This document shows positions 48,772-57,856 of a DNA stretch of 64,000 nt, piece by piece. The stretch lies in NCBI GenBank assembly GCA_947085815.1, contig CAMTXU010000003.1, positions 186,001-250,000 on the forward strand. Reading direction: 5' to 3'. The translations under genes were made by a program, and so were the position numbers. Origin of the DNA: Fen-1258 sp947085815. Lineage in GTDB: Bacteria > Bacteroidota > Ignavibacteria > Ignavibacteriales > Melioribacteraceae. Each line of letters opens with the position of its first letter. The stretch's first letter is position 1. The notes beneath the pieces are model-generated. The model had not been told where the DNA came from and made no database searches. It saw only the letters and a program-made list of their open reading frames with translations.

Positions 48772-50052
48772 TTAATCTCTCAAATAAAATTGGAAAGCTT
48801 TTGTGAGTTGTTCCGTCAAAGTTATCCTATCATGTTTTTTAACAAACTCATCATTGGGAATAGGCAATTTTTTACGCTGAAACATTTCGTGTATGATAAT
48901 TAATGTGTCCTTGATTTCTTGAATATCATCTGGCTGAGTTATGAATGAAGCCTCATACTCTTGCAGAGTAATTTTGGCTGTTCCATCAACGACACAACCG
49001 AGAATTGGTTTTCGGGTTCCGATATATTCATAAAGTTTACTAGTTGAGATTGTATCGGCATTCCTGATATTTCCGATCATCATCCATAAAATATCACTTC
49101 CTTTTAATCGCTTTACGGTTTCTTTATGATCTAGATAACCGTGGTCTCTTATAAACTCATTTATTCCGAGTTCAGTAATTAATTTCTTATTCTCTTTCCG
49201 AAGGTGACCGATAAACTCGAGCTCAATATTAGCGGCAATATCGGGTCTTTCGATGGATAGCTGCTTAAATGCTTTCAACAAATACTCGGGTGTAATATTC
49301 TCATAAAAGATGCCCGCATATGTTAATTTCATCTTATTGGAAGATTCAATTTTTTCCTCTGACGATTCAAAATCGGCTGGATCAAATCCGTGCGGGATAA
49401 TCATTACATCGTTGAATGAAAGGAAAGGATATGTCAATAATATTTTCTCTTTTATCCTACGGTTGATCGCAACGACTTTTTCAACGGAACGCAATGCTTT
49501 GTATTCTAATTTCTTGTGCTTGTAATGATGGTACGGAGTTGGATAATATGCGAAATGATTTCCCAGCCATAAATCGCGGTAATCTACAAATAGAGGAATA
49601 TTAAATTCCCTCTTCAATTTAGCCGCAGTAATAAAACCGGAATATGGAGGAACCGAGACAAAAATAATATCGAACTTTTCTTTTTGAAGAAGTTCTTTAG
49701 CAATTTGGTATGCTTTCTTTGCCCAAGAATTTTTATTATCCGGTATAAATATTGCTTTGCTCAACCGCGAAAGAATTTTTCGAATAAATTCTTTAGGCAT
49801 ACTCACGGTATCAAACCGCTTACCCAGAATGGCGTTTACATCAAATGCCTCGGTTCTGATTATCCTTACTCCGGCTTCTTCAGCTTCTTTGAGCAACGAA
49901 AAATCATGCGCAAAATAGGCTACATTTCCGGTGGTAATAACAGTCGGCTCCCAGCCGAATCTGCTCATATATTTTGTGAATTTAAGTGTACGCTGAACAC
50001 CGCTTAAGCCAAGCGGCGGATAGTAGTATGCAATAACAAGGACTTTGAACAT
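48772..50052 (-). CDS. glycosyltransferase, GT4-like
   Basis: 426 residues from the ATG at 50050-50052 (MFKVLVIAYYYPPLGLSGVQ). The frame is open to 50118, but the extra residues do not fit. The two Rossmann domains of GT-B enzymes are indicated by YYYPPLGLSGVQRTLKFTKY, DIIFVSVPPYSGF, VEKVVAINRRI, IPHGFDP and, in the C-terminal half, LTYAGIFYENITPEYLLKAF and TSKLYEYIGTRKPI. The acceptor is unknown, perhaps a surface polysaccharide. No other polysaccharide genes adjoin. Confidence 0.87.
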   Translation of the reverse strand: MFKVLVIAYYYPPLGLSGVQRTLKFTKYMSRFGWEPTVITTGNVAYFAHDFSLLKEAEEAGVRIIRTEAFDVNAILGKRFDTVSMPKEFIRKILSRLSKAIFIPDNKNSWAKKAYQIAKELLQKEKFDIIFVSVPPYSGFITAAKLKREFNIPLFVDYRDLWLGNHFAYYPTPYHHYKHKKLEYKALRSVEKVVAINRRIKEKILLTYPFLSFNDVMIIPHGFDPADFESSEEKIESSNKMKLTYAGIFYENITPEYLLKAFKQLSIERPDIAANIELEFIGHLRKENKKLITELGINEFIRDHGYLDHKETVKRLKGSDILWMMIGNIRNADTISTSKLYEYIGTRKPILGCVVDGTAKITLQEYEASFITQPDDIQEIKDTLIIIHEMFQRKKLPIPNDEFVKKHDRITLTEQLTKAFQFYLRD

Positions 50053-50288
50053 AATCCAGTATCTATTATTTATTAGTAAACATATATTTAACGGCGTTGT
50101 CTGTAAGCGGCCGCCCAAAACAGCAATGCAGCTTATAAAACTAATGCCGATAATTATTTATTAATTCATTTTGTTAACTACATTTAAAGAGCAACTAACT
50201 TTTACAACTTAACTTTATAACCAAACAAGTGCCGCAATGTTTAAAGCTGTCGGTCTTGAAAAACGGTTAGGTTTTTTGTGCTTCAATT

Positions 50289-51137
50289 TTATATTCCAAT
50301 AACTCGCATAAATAGAAATATTATTAGTCCAATTGTCGCTCCTAAATAAATCCATCGAATATATTTTCGTCCTTCTTCACTTTTAGAATTCAATAATCTC
50401 AACGATGAATAAGCAATTGATATATCCATTATTCCGATGGGTATCAAATAAATAATTGAGAACCAATTTAATATGAATGGAATAGATGTAAGCAAAAGAA
50501 CAGTGACGAAAATGTAACCGCTTAAATTAAGAGCTACTTGTTTCCCATATCTTATTGCAATGGAATTTGAATTTATAAGAAGATCACCTTGCATATCCAT
50601 TGCATCAGCAGCAATTTCTTCTCCTAAATCTATTAACGCAGCAATTAAACCAAAAAACAAGACTGTTTTATTAAAGGGTAATCCAACAGTTGCACCGCCA
50701 TAAATAAATGTCATCCCTACTGAAAAACTAACCATCAAATTGCCAAGAAATCCACTCTTCTTAAAATAACGGTTATAAAGAAACCCTATAATTGTCAAAC
50801 CAATTGAAATTAAAAGTACTGTAACATCAATAAAATAACTGATGAATAGTCCAGCGAATAATAAAAGCATTGAAAAGTATAAAGCTTCGGAAGGTGATAC
50901 AAGGTTTGAAGGAATTGGTCGATCAGGTGCATTTACTTTATCTGTCTCAACATCTAAATAATCGTTTAATACCAAAATTGAAGCGGAAATGAAAAACACC
51001 GACGAAAAACCAGAAATTGTTACAAAAACTGATGCAAATTCATCTAGCGCAACCAATTGACCCATTACAACGCAAACTCCGGCAGAGAGTGGAAGTTCGA
51101 AGCGTAATAATCTAACAAGCCCTTTAATTTTCTTCAT
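50289..51137 (-). CDS. UbiA-family prenyltransferase
   Basis: 282 residues from the ATG at 51135-51137 (MKKIKGLVRLLRFELPL). About eight membrane segments. The first Asp-rich motif is NDYLDVETDKVNAPDRPI, and a second Asp region is EEIAADAMDMQGD. It transfers a prenyl group to an aromatic or glycerol phosphate acceptor. The layout recalls the geranylgeranylglycerol-phosphate/chlorophyll synthase branch, but the substrate cannot be read from sequence. It lies downstream of the metallo-beta-lactamase gene. Confidence 0.87.
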   Translation of the reverse strand: MKKIKGLVRLLRFELPLSAGVCVVMGQLVALDEFASVFVTISGFSSVFFISASILVLNDYLDVETDKVNAPDRPIPSNLVSPSEALYFSMLLLFAGLFISYFIDVTVLLISIGLTIIGFLYNRYFKKSGFLGNLMVSFSVGMTFIYGGATVGLPFNKTVLFFGLIAALIDLGEEIAADAMDMQGDLLINSNSIAIRYGKQVALNLSGYIFVTVLLLTSIPFILNWFSIIYLIPIGIMDISIAYSSLRLLNSKSEEGRKYIRWIYLGATIGLIIFLFMRVIGI

Positions 51138-51195
51138 AATATTCCAACGCTTATCAAACAAAAGAACAACCTAACTATTATTAGGTTATTGAGTA

Positions 51196-51939
51196 TTACA
51201 TTTTTAATGATAATTCTAAGGTATGTTTTAGCAATTCAAGTCCTCCAAATCGTCCGTGACCAGGTATAACGATTTGTGCATCTTTGTATTTGTTCAATAC
51301 TTTTCTAATTGTATCCAGATAGAGGTTTACATCTCCATCAACTGTGTTTCCTAATGTCTTGGATTGAACCTCTTTAGCCATGCAACCAGCAAATAATATT
51401 TTTTCAAAAGGAATCCAAACAACAATGTTATCTATTGAGTGCGCTGGTCCCATATAATTGCAGTATATATAATCATCACCCAATGATAATATTAAAGAGT
51501 CCTTGAACCCTATTACTGGAGAGAGAACATCCTTCGATTTTGCTATTTGAATTGTTATTTCGTTCGCATAAGATTTTACACCAATGCTATTTAGATATTG
51601 CAGTCCTCCCATGCAGTCCTCATGCCAATGATTTGGTACAAACTGAGTCACTTTAGCTTTTAAAGTAGTATTAATCCAGGTTACTAAAGTTTTTGTTAGT
51701 GAATCTGTAACCGGTGTATCAAATAATATTGCTTCTCCATTAACAGTATAAATTAATCCGTTTGAGGGATATCTCCCAAATTTTGGTGTAGTTGCATAAG
51801 AAACATGCACATAAGCATTGTTCGAAAGCTTTATGATCTCAATATCATCAGAAATCTTAACGGATTTATAATGCTCTTGTGAATAAGAAGAGTTAAAGAA
51901 TAGAAGAACTCCAAAAATTATGAGCATTATTTTGTTCAT
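51196..51939 (-). CDS. subclass B1 metallo-beta-lactamase, CcrA/CfiA-like
   Basis: 247 residues with a signal peptide (NKIMLIIFGVLLFFNSSYS). All B1 zinc ligands are present: His104, His106, Asp108 (NHWHEDCMGG), His167 (GPAHSIDN), Cys186 (LFAGCMAKE) and His228 (PGHGRFGG). Lys189 and Asn198, which correspond to the substrate-binding Lys224 and Asn233, are also present. The NHWHxDCxGG and SYANxxT segments closely resemble CcrA/CfiA of Bacteroides, a carbapenemase. It would act in the periplasm. No mobile element, integron or other resistance gene adjoins, so it looks like a resident gene. Confidence 0.87.
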   Translation of the reverse strand: MNKIMLIIFGVLLFFNSSYSQEHYKSVKISDDIEIIKLSNNAYVHVSYATTPKFGRYPSNGLIYTVNGEAILFDTPVTDSLTKTLVTWINTTLKAKVTQFVPNHWHEDCMGGLQYLNSIGVKSYANEITIQIAKSKDVLSPVIGFKDSLILSLGDDYIYCNYMGPAHSIDNIVVWIPFEKILFAGCMAKEVQSKTLGNTVDGDVNLYLDTIRKVLNKYKDAQIVIPGHGRFGGLELLKHTLELSLKM

Positions 51940-52089
51940 AGTAAAAACCTGTTCTTAATATTTTTATTGAAAACTGAAAAGAACCTTACATCATGTTAAA
52001 ATGAAGATACTAACTGATCTTAAAAACAAAAAATTTGAGATTCTTCTCTAAAGGAGTCCATAGGACACTCCGTTCAGAATTAAAAGTAA

Positions 52090-53568
52090 TTACGATTTCT
52101 TCGTCATCTGATAATTCGGGGCTTCTTCCGTTATCAAAACATCATGAGGATGACTTTCACGTAAACCGGCATTCGATATTTTGACAAATTTTGATTTTGT
52201 CTTTAAGTCGGAGATAGTCTTAGCGCCGCAGTAACCCATTGCTGCGCGTAGTCCGCCAACGAACTGATAGATTGTATCTGACAATGCACCTTTGAAAGGA
52301 ACCCGTCCTTCAATTCCTTCCGGAACTAATTTTTTAATATCTGCTTCAACATCCTGAAAGTAACGATCGCTGCTTCCCTGTTTCATTGCACCAAGCGAAC
52401 CCATTCCGCGGTAAACTTTAAAACTTCTCCCTTCAAATAAAACTTTTTCACCTGGAGTTTCATCTACGCCTGCGAGCATTCCGCCCATCATTACGGTATC
52501 AGCGCCGGCGGCAATAGCTTTTGCAACATCTCCCGTCTGCTTAATTCCTCCATCGGAAATGACGGGAATATTTTTCCCTCTTAATGCATGTGCAACTTCC
52601 ATGACGGCACTTATTTGTGGAACCCCAACTCCAGCAATTACACGAGTTGTACAAATTGAACCGGCTCCAATTCCAACCTTTACGGCATTTACGCCGCAGT
52701 TTACCAGTTCTAATGCCGCTTCTTTTGTTACGATGTTACCGGCGACAAGCTGAACATTTTTAAATTTCTTTCTTATCTCTTTCACAGTTTTTAATACACC
52801 TTCGGAATGACCATGCGCAGTATCAAGAACTATCACATCTGCATGAGCCGCAACCAAAGCCTCAACTCGCTTGATCGTATCGGCAGTGACTCCAACACCG
52901 GCACCCACACGCAATCTTCCAAATTCATCCTTACAAGCGTTAGGGAAAGTCTTCTTCTTCATGATGTCTTTGTAAGTAATCAATCCCTTGATAATTCCTC
53001 TCCTATCTACCACAGGAAGTTTTTCAATTCTGAACTTATGTAAAATCTTTTCCGCTTCATGAAGAGTTGTACCGAGAGGCGCGGTTACTAAATTTTCTTT
53101 TGTCATAAGTTGGCTTACTAGTTTGCTGCTATTCCGCTCAAATCTTAGATCGCGGTTAGTAAGAATACCGACTAGTTTTCCATTAGCATCTACAACCGGA
53201 ATTCCCGAAATATGATACTTCGACATTAGTTCCTCAGCATCCCCTATCGTTTTCTCAGGAGTAAGAGTGATGGGATTAACGATCACTCCGCTCTCGGATC
53301 GTTTTACTTTATCAACCTCACCGGCTTGTTTTTCGATTGACATATTTTTATGAATAATGCCGATACCGCCTTGAGCAGCCATAGCTATTGCCATCTGAGA
53401 TTCAGTTACAGTATCCATAGCCGCTGAGAGAAAGGGAATGTTCAACTTTATCTCATGAGTTAAGTATGATGAAATGTTTGTCTGACGGGGCAGGACAGTC
53501 GAGCGGGCAGGCACAAGAAGTATATCGTCAAAAGTTAATCCTTCAAATTCAATTTTTGGTCTTGCCAT
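52090..53568 (-). CDS. guaB: IMP dehydrogenase
   Basis: 492 residues from the ATG at 53566-53568 (MARPKIEFEGLTFDDILL). The catalytic Cys loop is GAGSICTTRVIAGVG. Two CBS domains lie at about 95-205 (ISGIPVVDANGKLVGILTNR and LPVVDRRGIIKGLITYKD), and the flap has YRGMGSLGAMKQGSSDRYFQ. It oxidises IMP to XMP, the first step to GMP. A terminator-like hairpin and a short open frame lie upstream, suggesting leader-based control. Confidence 0.97.
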   Translation of the reverse strand: MARPKIEFEGLTFDDILLVPARSTVLPRQTNISSYLTHEIKLNIPFLSAAMDTVTESQMAIAMAAQGGIGIIHKNMSIEKQAGEVDKVKRSESGVIVNPITLTPEKTIGDAEELMSKYHISGIPVVDANGKLVGILTNRDLRFERNSSKLVSQLMTKENLVTAPLGTTLHEAEKILHKFRIEKLPVVDRRGIIKGLITYKDIMKKKTFPNACKDEFGRLRVGAGVGVTADTIKRVEALVAAHADVIVLDTAHGHSEGVLKTVKEIRKKFKNVQLVAGNIVTKEAALELVNCGVNAVKVGIGAGSICTTRVIAGVGVPQISAVMEVAHALRGKNIPVISDGGIKQTGDVAKAIAAGADTVMMGGMLAGVDETPGEKVLFEGRSFKVYRGMGSLGAMKQGSSDRYFQDVEADIKKLVPEGIEGRVPFKGALSDTIYQFVGGLRAAMGYCGAKTISDLKTKSKFVKISNAGLRESHPHDVLITEEAPNYQMTKKS

Positions 53569-53588
53569 TTTAAGCCTCTCTTTATATA

Positions 53589-53613
53589 CAAAAAAGACCA
53601 CTCAACGTGGTCT
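53589..53613 (-). terminator. terminator-like hairpin in the guaB leader
   Basis: On the minus strand AGACCAC and GUGGUCU pair around GUUGA, followed by a run of U. It lies about 20 bp before guaB and just after a 17-codon open frame. It could end transcription from upstream (recX) or act as an attenuator. Confidence 0.7.
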
Positions 53614-53618
53614 CCGTT

Positions 53619-53672
53619 TTAGTCAAACGTAGGGCAACCGGTTATCTCTTCACAGATTACTTGTGTATCCAT
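53619..53672 (-). CDS. possible 17-residue leader peptide of guaB
   Basis: MDTQVICEEITGCPTFD, an ATG frame with AGGAG 8 bases upstream. It ends 6 bases before the hairpin stem. The good ribosome site and the position directly before a terminator-like hairpin support translation, but a 17-codon frame can arise by chance. Run-of-codon attenuation signals are not evident. Confidence 0.35.
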   Translation of the reverse strand: MDTQVICEEITGCPTFD

Positions 53673-53859
53673 CTCATTATCTCCTAGAAAACTCTCTATG
53701 ATGAAATAAGCTGTGCCGGTGATTTTTTTCATACTAATTTTTCTAAACTTTGTCATAAAAATAGTAAAAGTGAATCTGAAAACAACATTGGAATATCAGA
53801 ATCCATTAGTGTCTTAACTTCTCCTATATATGAAGTCATGATATTTTTGACTCTTAGAT

Positions 53860-54504
53860 CTAATCAATAATAGGATCTTCATCTTCACCGGATTCAAAAT
53901 TATTCATCACTTTTATAATTAAGTCCGATTCAAAACCGCGAGAGCTAAGAAACGAAAAGATTTTCGCCCTCATTTTTTTCTTATCGGTTCCTTTTCTCTC
54001 CAACACCGATTTTTTTCTCTTGGCTAATTCGAGTGCCTGCTCATAACTCAAATCTGAATCGATACCTAGTAAAAGATTTTCGATAATCTTTCTGTCTATT
54101 CCCTTCTTGAACAATTCTGATTTTATTTTGTTATGACCGATCTTCTTTTTAACCGATCTCTCTTCCAAGTAGGCTATCGCGAACTGCTCGTCATTCAATA
54201 AGTCTTTTTCTGTTAGCTCAGCAAGAACTTTCTCAATAATTCCTTTAGGAATATTTTTCTTAATGAGTTTAGTTCTTAATTCGGAAGTAGAATGGTGCCT
54301 TCTACCAAGTAATCTGTAAGCCGAATCTTTAGTCTTTAGAAATATACTTTCCGCAATTAACCGATCATATTTTTTTTCATCAATCTTATCATTCTCTCTA
54401 AGACCGTTATCAATAACAGTTCGGTAATCTAGAGTAACGGGCTCGCTCTCATCAAAACAAACTAAAACATTACTTCCCTTACGAAGAAGCGCTGTGATGA
54501 TCAT
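53860..54504 (-). CDS. recX: regulatory protein RecX
   Basis: 214 residues. RecX repeats of three helices: AYRLLGRRHHSTSELRTKLI, LLNDEQFAIAYLEERSVKKK and IKSELFKKGIDRKII. RecX limits RecA filament growth. It lies 3 bp after recA, the usual arrangement, and its N-terminal 60 residues are longer than in enterobacterial RecX. Confidence 0.92.
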   Translation of the reverse strand: MIITALLRKGSNVLVCFDESEPVTLDYRTVIDNGLRENDKIDEKKYDRLIAESIFLKTKDSAYRLLGRRHHSTSELRTKLIKKNIPKGIIEKVLAELTEKDLLNDEQFAIAYLEERSVKKKIGHNKIKSELFKKGIDRKIIENLLLGIDSDLSYEQALELAKRKKSVLERKGTDKKKMRAKIFSFLSSRGFESDLIIKVMNNFESGEDEDPIID

Positions 54505-54507
54505 CTA

Positions 54508-55566
54508 TTATTTTTTCTTTGATTTTGTTTCCGGTTCTTCTTTTTCTTTAACTGCCTTGGGTTGATCTTCCTTTACCATACCAAGAGCAATCTTAACATC
54601 TTTTTCAAGTGACGAAAACAGTTCCTGATCTTCCAACATTTTCGACTTCAATTGCTCGCGTCCCTGATACCTGTTTTCTTTATATGTAAACCAAGAACCG
54701 CTTTTGTTCAATAGATTTTTCTCCGAGGCAAGATCAATTATCTCTCCGGCTTTGCTGATTCCTTCATTGTAGAGAATATCAAACTCAACCTCTTTGAACG
54801 GAGGTGCGACTTTACTTTTTACAATTTTCACTTTAGTTCTGTTACCAAAAACATTTTGTCCATCCTTAAGCGCTCCAACTCTTCTGATATCTAAACGAAC
54901 AGAAGCGTAAAACTTGAGTGCGTTACCACCGGTTGTTGTTTCCGGATTTCCGAACATAACACCAATTTTGCTTCTTAACTGATTAGTAAAGATGACGCAT
55001 GTTTTAGACTTGCTAATCGCACCCGTCAATTTACGTAGCGCTTGAGACATCAATCGAGCTTGCATAGCCATTTGAGGATCGCCCATATCTCCTTCTATTT
55101 CTGAACGAGGAACTAAAGCTGCAACAGAATCAATTACAATTATATCAAGAGCATTACTTCGAACAAGAGTATCTACAATTTCGAGTGCTTGTTCGCCAAA
55201 GTCCGGTTGTGAAAGAAGCAGATTTTTTGTGTCAACGTTCAAACGTTTCGCGTAATTCAAATCCATTGCGTGTTCGGCATCAATAAATGCAGCCAGTCCG
55301 CCGGCTTTTTGCGCCTCAGCAATGATATGTAAACACAAAGTAGTTTTGCCCGATGACTCCGGTCCATAAATCTCAACAATTCTTCCGCGCGGAACACCGC
55401 CAATACCCAATGCAAAATCCAAAGTAAGTGAACCGGTGGAAATCGATTCAACGGCGTTGATAACACCATCGCCCAATTTCATAATGGTTCCTTTACCGTA
55501 AGTTTTATCAATACTGGCTATTGTATCTTCCAGAATTTTCAGTCTGGTGTCTTTATCGGTAGCCAT
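54508..55566 (-). CDS. recA: recombinase A
   Basis: 352 residues. Walker A GPESSGKTTL, the block IIVIDSVAALVPRSEIEGDM, DNA-binding loops QARLMSQALRKLTG and GNALKFYASVRL. It pairs homologous DNA and triggers the SOS response. The C-terminal tail (after about 325) is highly charged. It has recX directly after it and thpR-cinA before it. Confidence 0.98.
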   Translation of the reverse strand: MATDKDTRLKILEDTIASIDKTYGKGTIMKLGDGVINAVESISTGSLTLDFALGIGGVPRGRIVEIYGPESSGKTTLCLHIIAEAQKAGGLAAFIDAEHAMDLNYAKRLNVDTKNLLLSQPDFGEQALEIVDTLVRSNALDIIVIDSVAALVPRSEIEGDMGDPQMAMQARLMSQALRKLTGAISKSKTCVIFTNQLRSKIGVMFGNPETTTGGNALKFYASVRLDIRRVGALKDGQNVFGNRTKVKIVKSKVAPPFKEVEFDILYNEGISKAGEIIDLASEKNLLNKSGSWFTYKENRYQGREQLKSKMLEDQELFSSLEKDVKIALGMVKEDQPKAVKEKEEPETKSKKK

Positions 55567-55577
55567 TTTATCCTCCG

Positions 55578-56135
55578 TTAGTTTTTCAAATAAATATTTT
55601 TTAATGATCTATACACCGATCCGTTCTTCGTTAGCATACTTTCATAAAGGGTTATTTTACTCGCCGTAAAAGCAATTTCGGGAAGATTTACCTTAGTCAA
55701 AGATACAATTTTTTCGGAATCTTCATGCCCTCTGAATCTAAGTAAAGTTACATGCGAATTAAATTCCTTTTTTTCTTTTTCAAATCCGAATTCTGCAAAT
55801 GAGGATTCAACTTCATTAACGAGCCGTATCAGCCTATCATTCTCTTTTAGACCGATCCACAAAATTTTAAACTCATTTCTCCTCTTGAAAATTCCGAACT
55901 CGCTAAAAGTTAATTTCATACTCTCATTGTTACCGGCGATTTTTTCTAAAGCTTGAGAATACGATCCAATCGATTCCGAATTAATGTCTCCAAGAAATTT
56001 TAGAGTGAGATGCAGTTTTTCTTTCCCTTCCCATCTCACATTTTCGAGGGAGCCAATATTTTCATCTCTAATTTTAAGAATGCTGTTGATTGCCTTATCC
56101 GGTATTTCTAAAGCAACGAAAGCTCTAATCTTCAT
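55578..56135 (-). CDS. thpR: RNA 2',3'-cyclic phosphodiesterase
   Basis: 185 residues from the ATG at 56133-56135 (MKIRAFVALEIP). A TTG four codons upstream is possible. The two HxTx motifs of the 2H phosphoesterase family are LHLTLKFLG and SHVTLLRF. The family hydrolyses 2',3'-cyclic phosphate ends of RNA. The start overlaps cinA by 11 bases, the same clustering of cinA, thpR and recA seen in many bacteria. Confidence 0.92.
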   Translation of the reverse strand: MKIRAFVALEIPDKAINSILKIRDENIGSLENVRWEGKEKLHLTLKFLGDINSESIGSYSQALEKIAGNNESMKLTFSEFGIFKRRNEFKILWIGLKENDRLIRLVNEVESSFAEFGFEKEKKEFNSHVTLLRFRGHEDSEKIVSLTKVNLPEIAFTASKITLYESMLTKNGSVYRSLKNIYLKN

Positions 56136-57378
56136 TCGAAATCCCAAGAAGATTTTTTCTAAGCATTTCCAATGCAGCCTGAGATGTACGATCCTTGTTC
56201 AACAGTCTATCATCGCCAAATCTAAATTCTTTTGCTGTACAAATATTGGAATCACAAATTCCTATGTACACAAGTCCAACAGGTTTATTCTCGGATCCGC
56301 CGGTTGGTCCCATTATTCCGGTTGCTGAAAGACCTATATCTGAACCGCTGATTGCTTTAACACCTTCGGCAAGTTGTCTAGCCACCTCAAGACTTACCGC
56401 ACCGTTTTTCTGAATGCAATCTTCATCTACATGAAGCAGTTCAACTTTGGCTGCGTTGCTGTACGCTACAATTCCCCTCTCAAGGAATTGACTGCTGCCG
56501 CTGATATTTGTTAGGCGGGAGTTAATCAAACCTCCTGTGCATGATTCCGCAACGGCTATTTTCAAACCGCGGTCTATCAATATTTTTGCTATTACACTTT
56601 CGAGAGTATCATCGTTTTTACCGTAGATGAATCTTCCCACTTTTGCTCTAATTTTCTGTTCAATTTCATCCTGTTTATTTACGGCTTCTTTTTCGGTTGA
56701 GCATTCGACCGTTATACGCATTTTAACACCGAATTGATTTGGAAGAAAAGCCAATTTTGCTCCTTGAAGAAGTTCGTCAACATCACCAAGACTATCGTAT
56801 AGCATTGATTCAGGAATTCCGGTGGAGAGTAGATTATTTGTTACGATAAAAGTTTTCCTTTCAAGCTGCTCTTCTATTTTTGGCAATACAAACCTCTCCA
56901 TCATATTTATCATTTCGTAAGGGACACCCGGCATTGAAACAAATATTTTTCCCTTCTTCTCAATCCAATTTCCAGGAGCCGTACCTCTGGAATTTCTGAT
57001 TGGAGTAGCGATTTTAGGAATGAGAGCTTGACTTCGGTTTATATCGCTAAGAACTCGTCCTCGCGCCTCAAAAAACTTTTTTATATCGTTAAGCACCTCT
57101 TCATTTTCTATCAATTCGGAATTGAAGAATTGAACGACACATTTTCTTGTAACATCATCATGTGTAGGTCCAAGTCCGCCGGTAACAATTACCAAATCAT
57201 TGGCTGTAAATGCACGTTTAAATTCTTCCATAATAATTTTTTCATCATCCGGAACAACGCTGGTAGAAGTTATTCTGACCTGAAGATTTGTTAGTTTCTC
57301 ACCTATGAACGCTGCGTTTGTATTAAGTGTCTGCCCGATTAATATTTCATCACCAATGGTAATTATGTGTGCTTTCAT
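56125..57378 (-). CDS. cinA: CinA-like protein (competence/damage-inducible, NMN deamidase)
   Basis: 417 residues. The N-terminal MoCF-like domain has GDEILIGQTLNTNAAFI and VTGGLGPTHDDVTRK. The C-terminal amidase domain (about 255-415) has VAESCTGGLINSRLT and GIMGPTGGSENKPVGLV. In several bacteria it is NMN deamidase for NAD recycling. It lies between pgpA and thpR, all on the minus strand, near recA. Confidence 0.95.
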   Translation of the reverse strand: MKAHIITIGDEILIGQTLNTNAAFIGEKLTNLQVRITSTSVVPDDEKIIMEEFKRAFTANDLVIVTGGLGPTHDDVTRKCVVQFFNSELIENEEVLNDIKKFFEARGRVLSDINRSQALIPKIATPIRNSRGTAPGNWIEKKGKIFVSMPGVPYEMINMMERFVLPKIEEQLERKTFIVTNNLLSTGIPESMLYDSLGDVDELLQGAKLAFLPNQFGVKMRITVECSTEKEAVNKQDEIEQKIRAKVGRFIYGKNDDTLESVIAKILIDRGLKIAVAESCTGGLINSRLTNISGSSQFLERGIVAYSNAAKVELLHVDEDCIQKNGAVSLEVARQLAEGVKAISGSDIGLSATGIMGPTGGSENKPVGLVYIGICDSNICTAKEFRFGDDRLLNKDRTSQAALEMLRKNLLGISNED

Positions 57379-57391
57379 TTATTTGCTTCGT

Positions 57392-57856
57392 TTATTTTAA
57401 TATCATGTTGAATAGATAAATAGTTAGTTGGATAGAAATGAAGGAGTAGATTCCCGCCATTACATCATCGAGAATGACACCCCATCCTCCCTTAATATCT
57501 TCAAGTTTACGAGCCGGGAACGGTTTAATAATATCCATCGCACGCCAAATTATAAAAGCAAGAATTATCCACCATATTTTTTTAGGAAGCAGTAACAAGG
57601 TTATCCACATTCCGATAACCTCATCTATTGTACATTCCTTTGGGTCCTTTCCGTAAATCAATTCAAATTTATCCGCTATTGGAACACCTACCAAAATGAA
57701 GAAAGAGATCATAAATATCATAAGAGATGGATTTTCAAATCCGGGAATAAGATAAATGACCAGCGCTGCCAAACTTCCCCACGTGCCGGAGGCAAAATGA
57801 ATATATCCGGTATATAATCCGGAGCCGAGAAGTTTCTCTAAAAAATTAATTTTCAC
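57392..57856 (-). CDS. pgpA: phosphatidylglycerophosphatase A
   Basis: 154 residues with about four hydrophobic segments. Family marks: ASGTWGSLAAL near the start, TIDEVIGMWITLL in the middle, RAMDIIKPFPARKLEDIKGG and ILDDVMAGIYS. It removes phosphate from phosphatidylglycerophosphate. Its start overlaps the pgsA end by 11 bases, and the two catalyse consecutive steps. Confidence 0.94.
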   Translation of the reverse strand: MKINFLEKLLGSGLYTGYIHFASGTWGSLAALVIYLIPGFENPSLMIFMISFFILVGVPIADKFELIYGKDPKECTIDEVIGMWITLLLLPKKIWWIILAFIIWRAMDIIKPFPARKLEDIKGGWGVILDDVMAGIYSFISIQLTIYLFNMILK

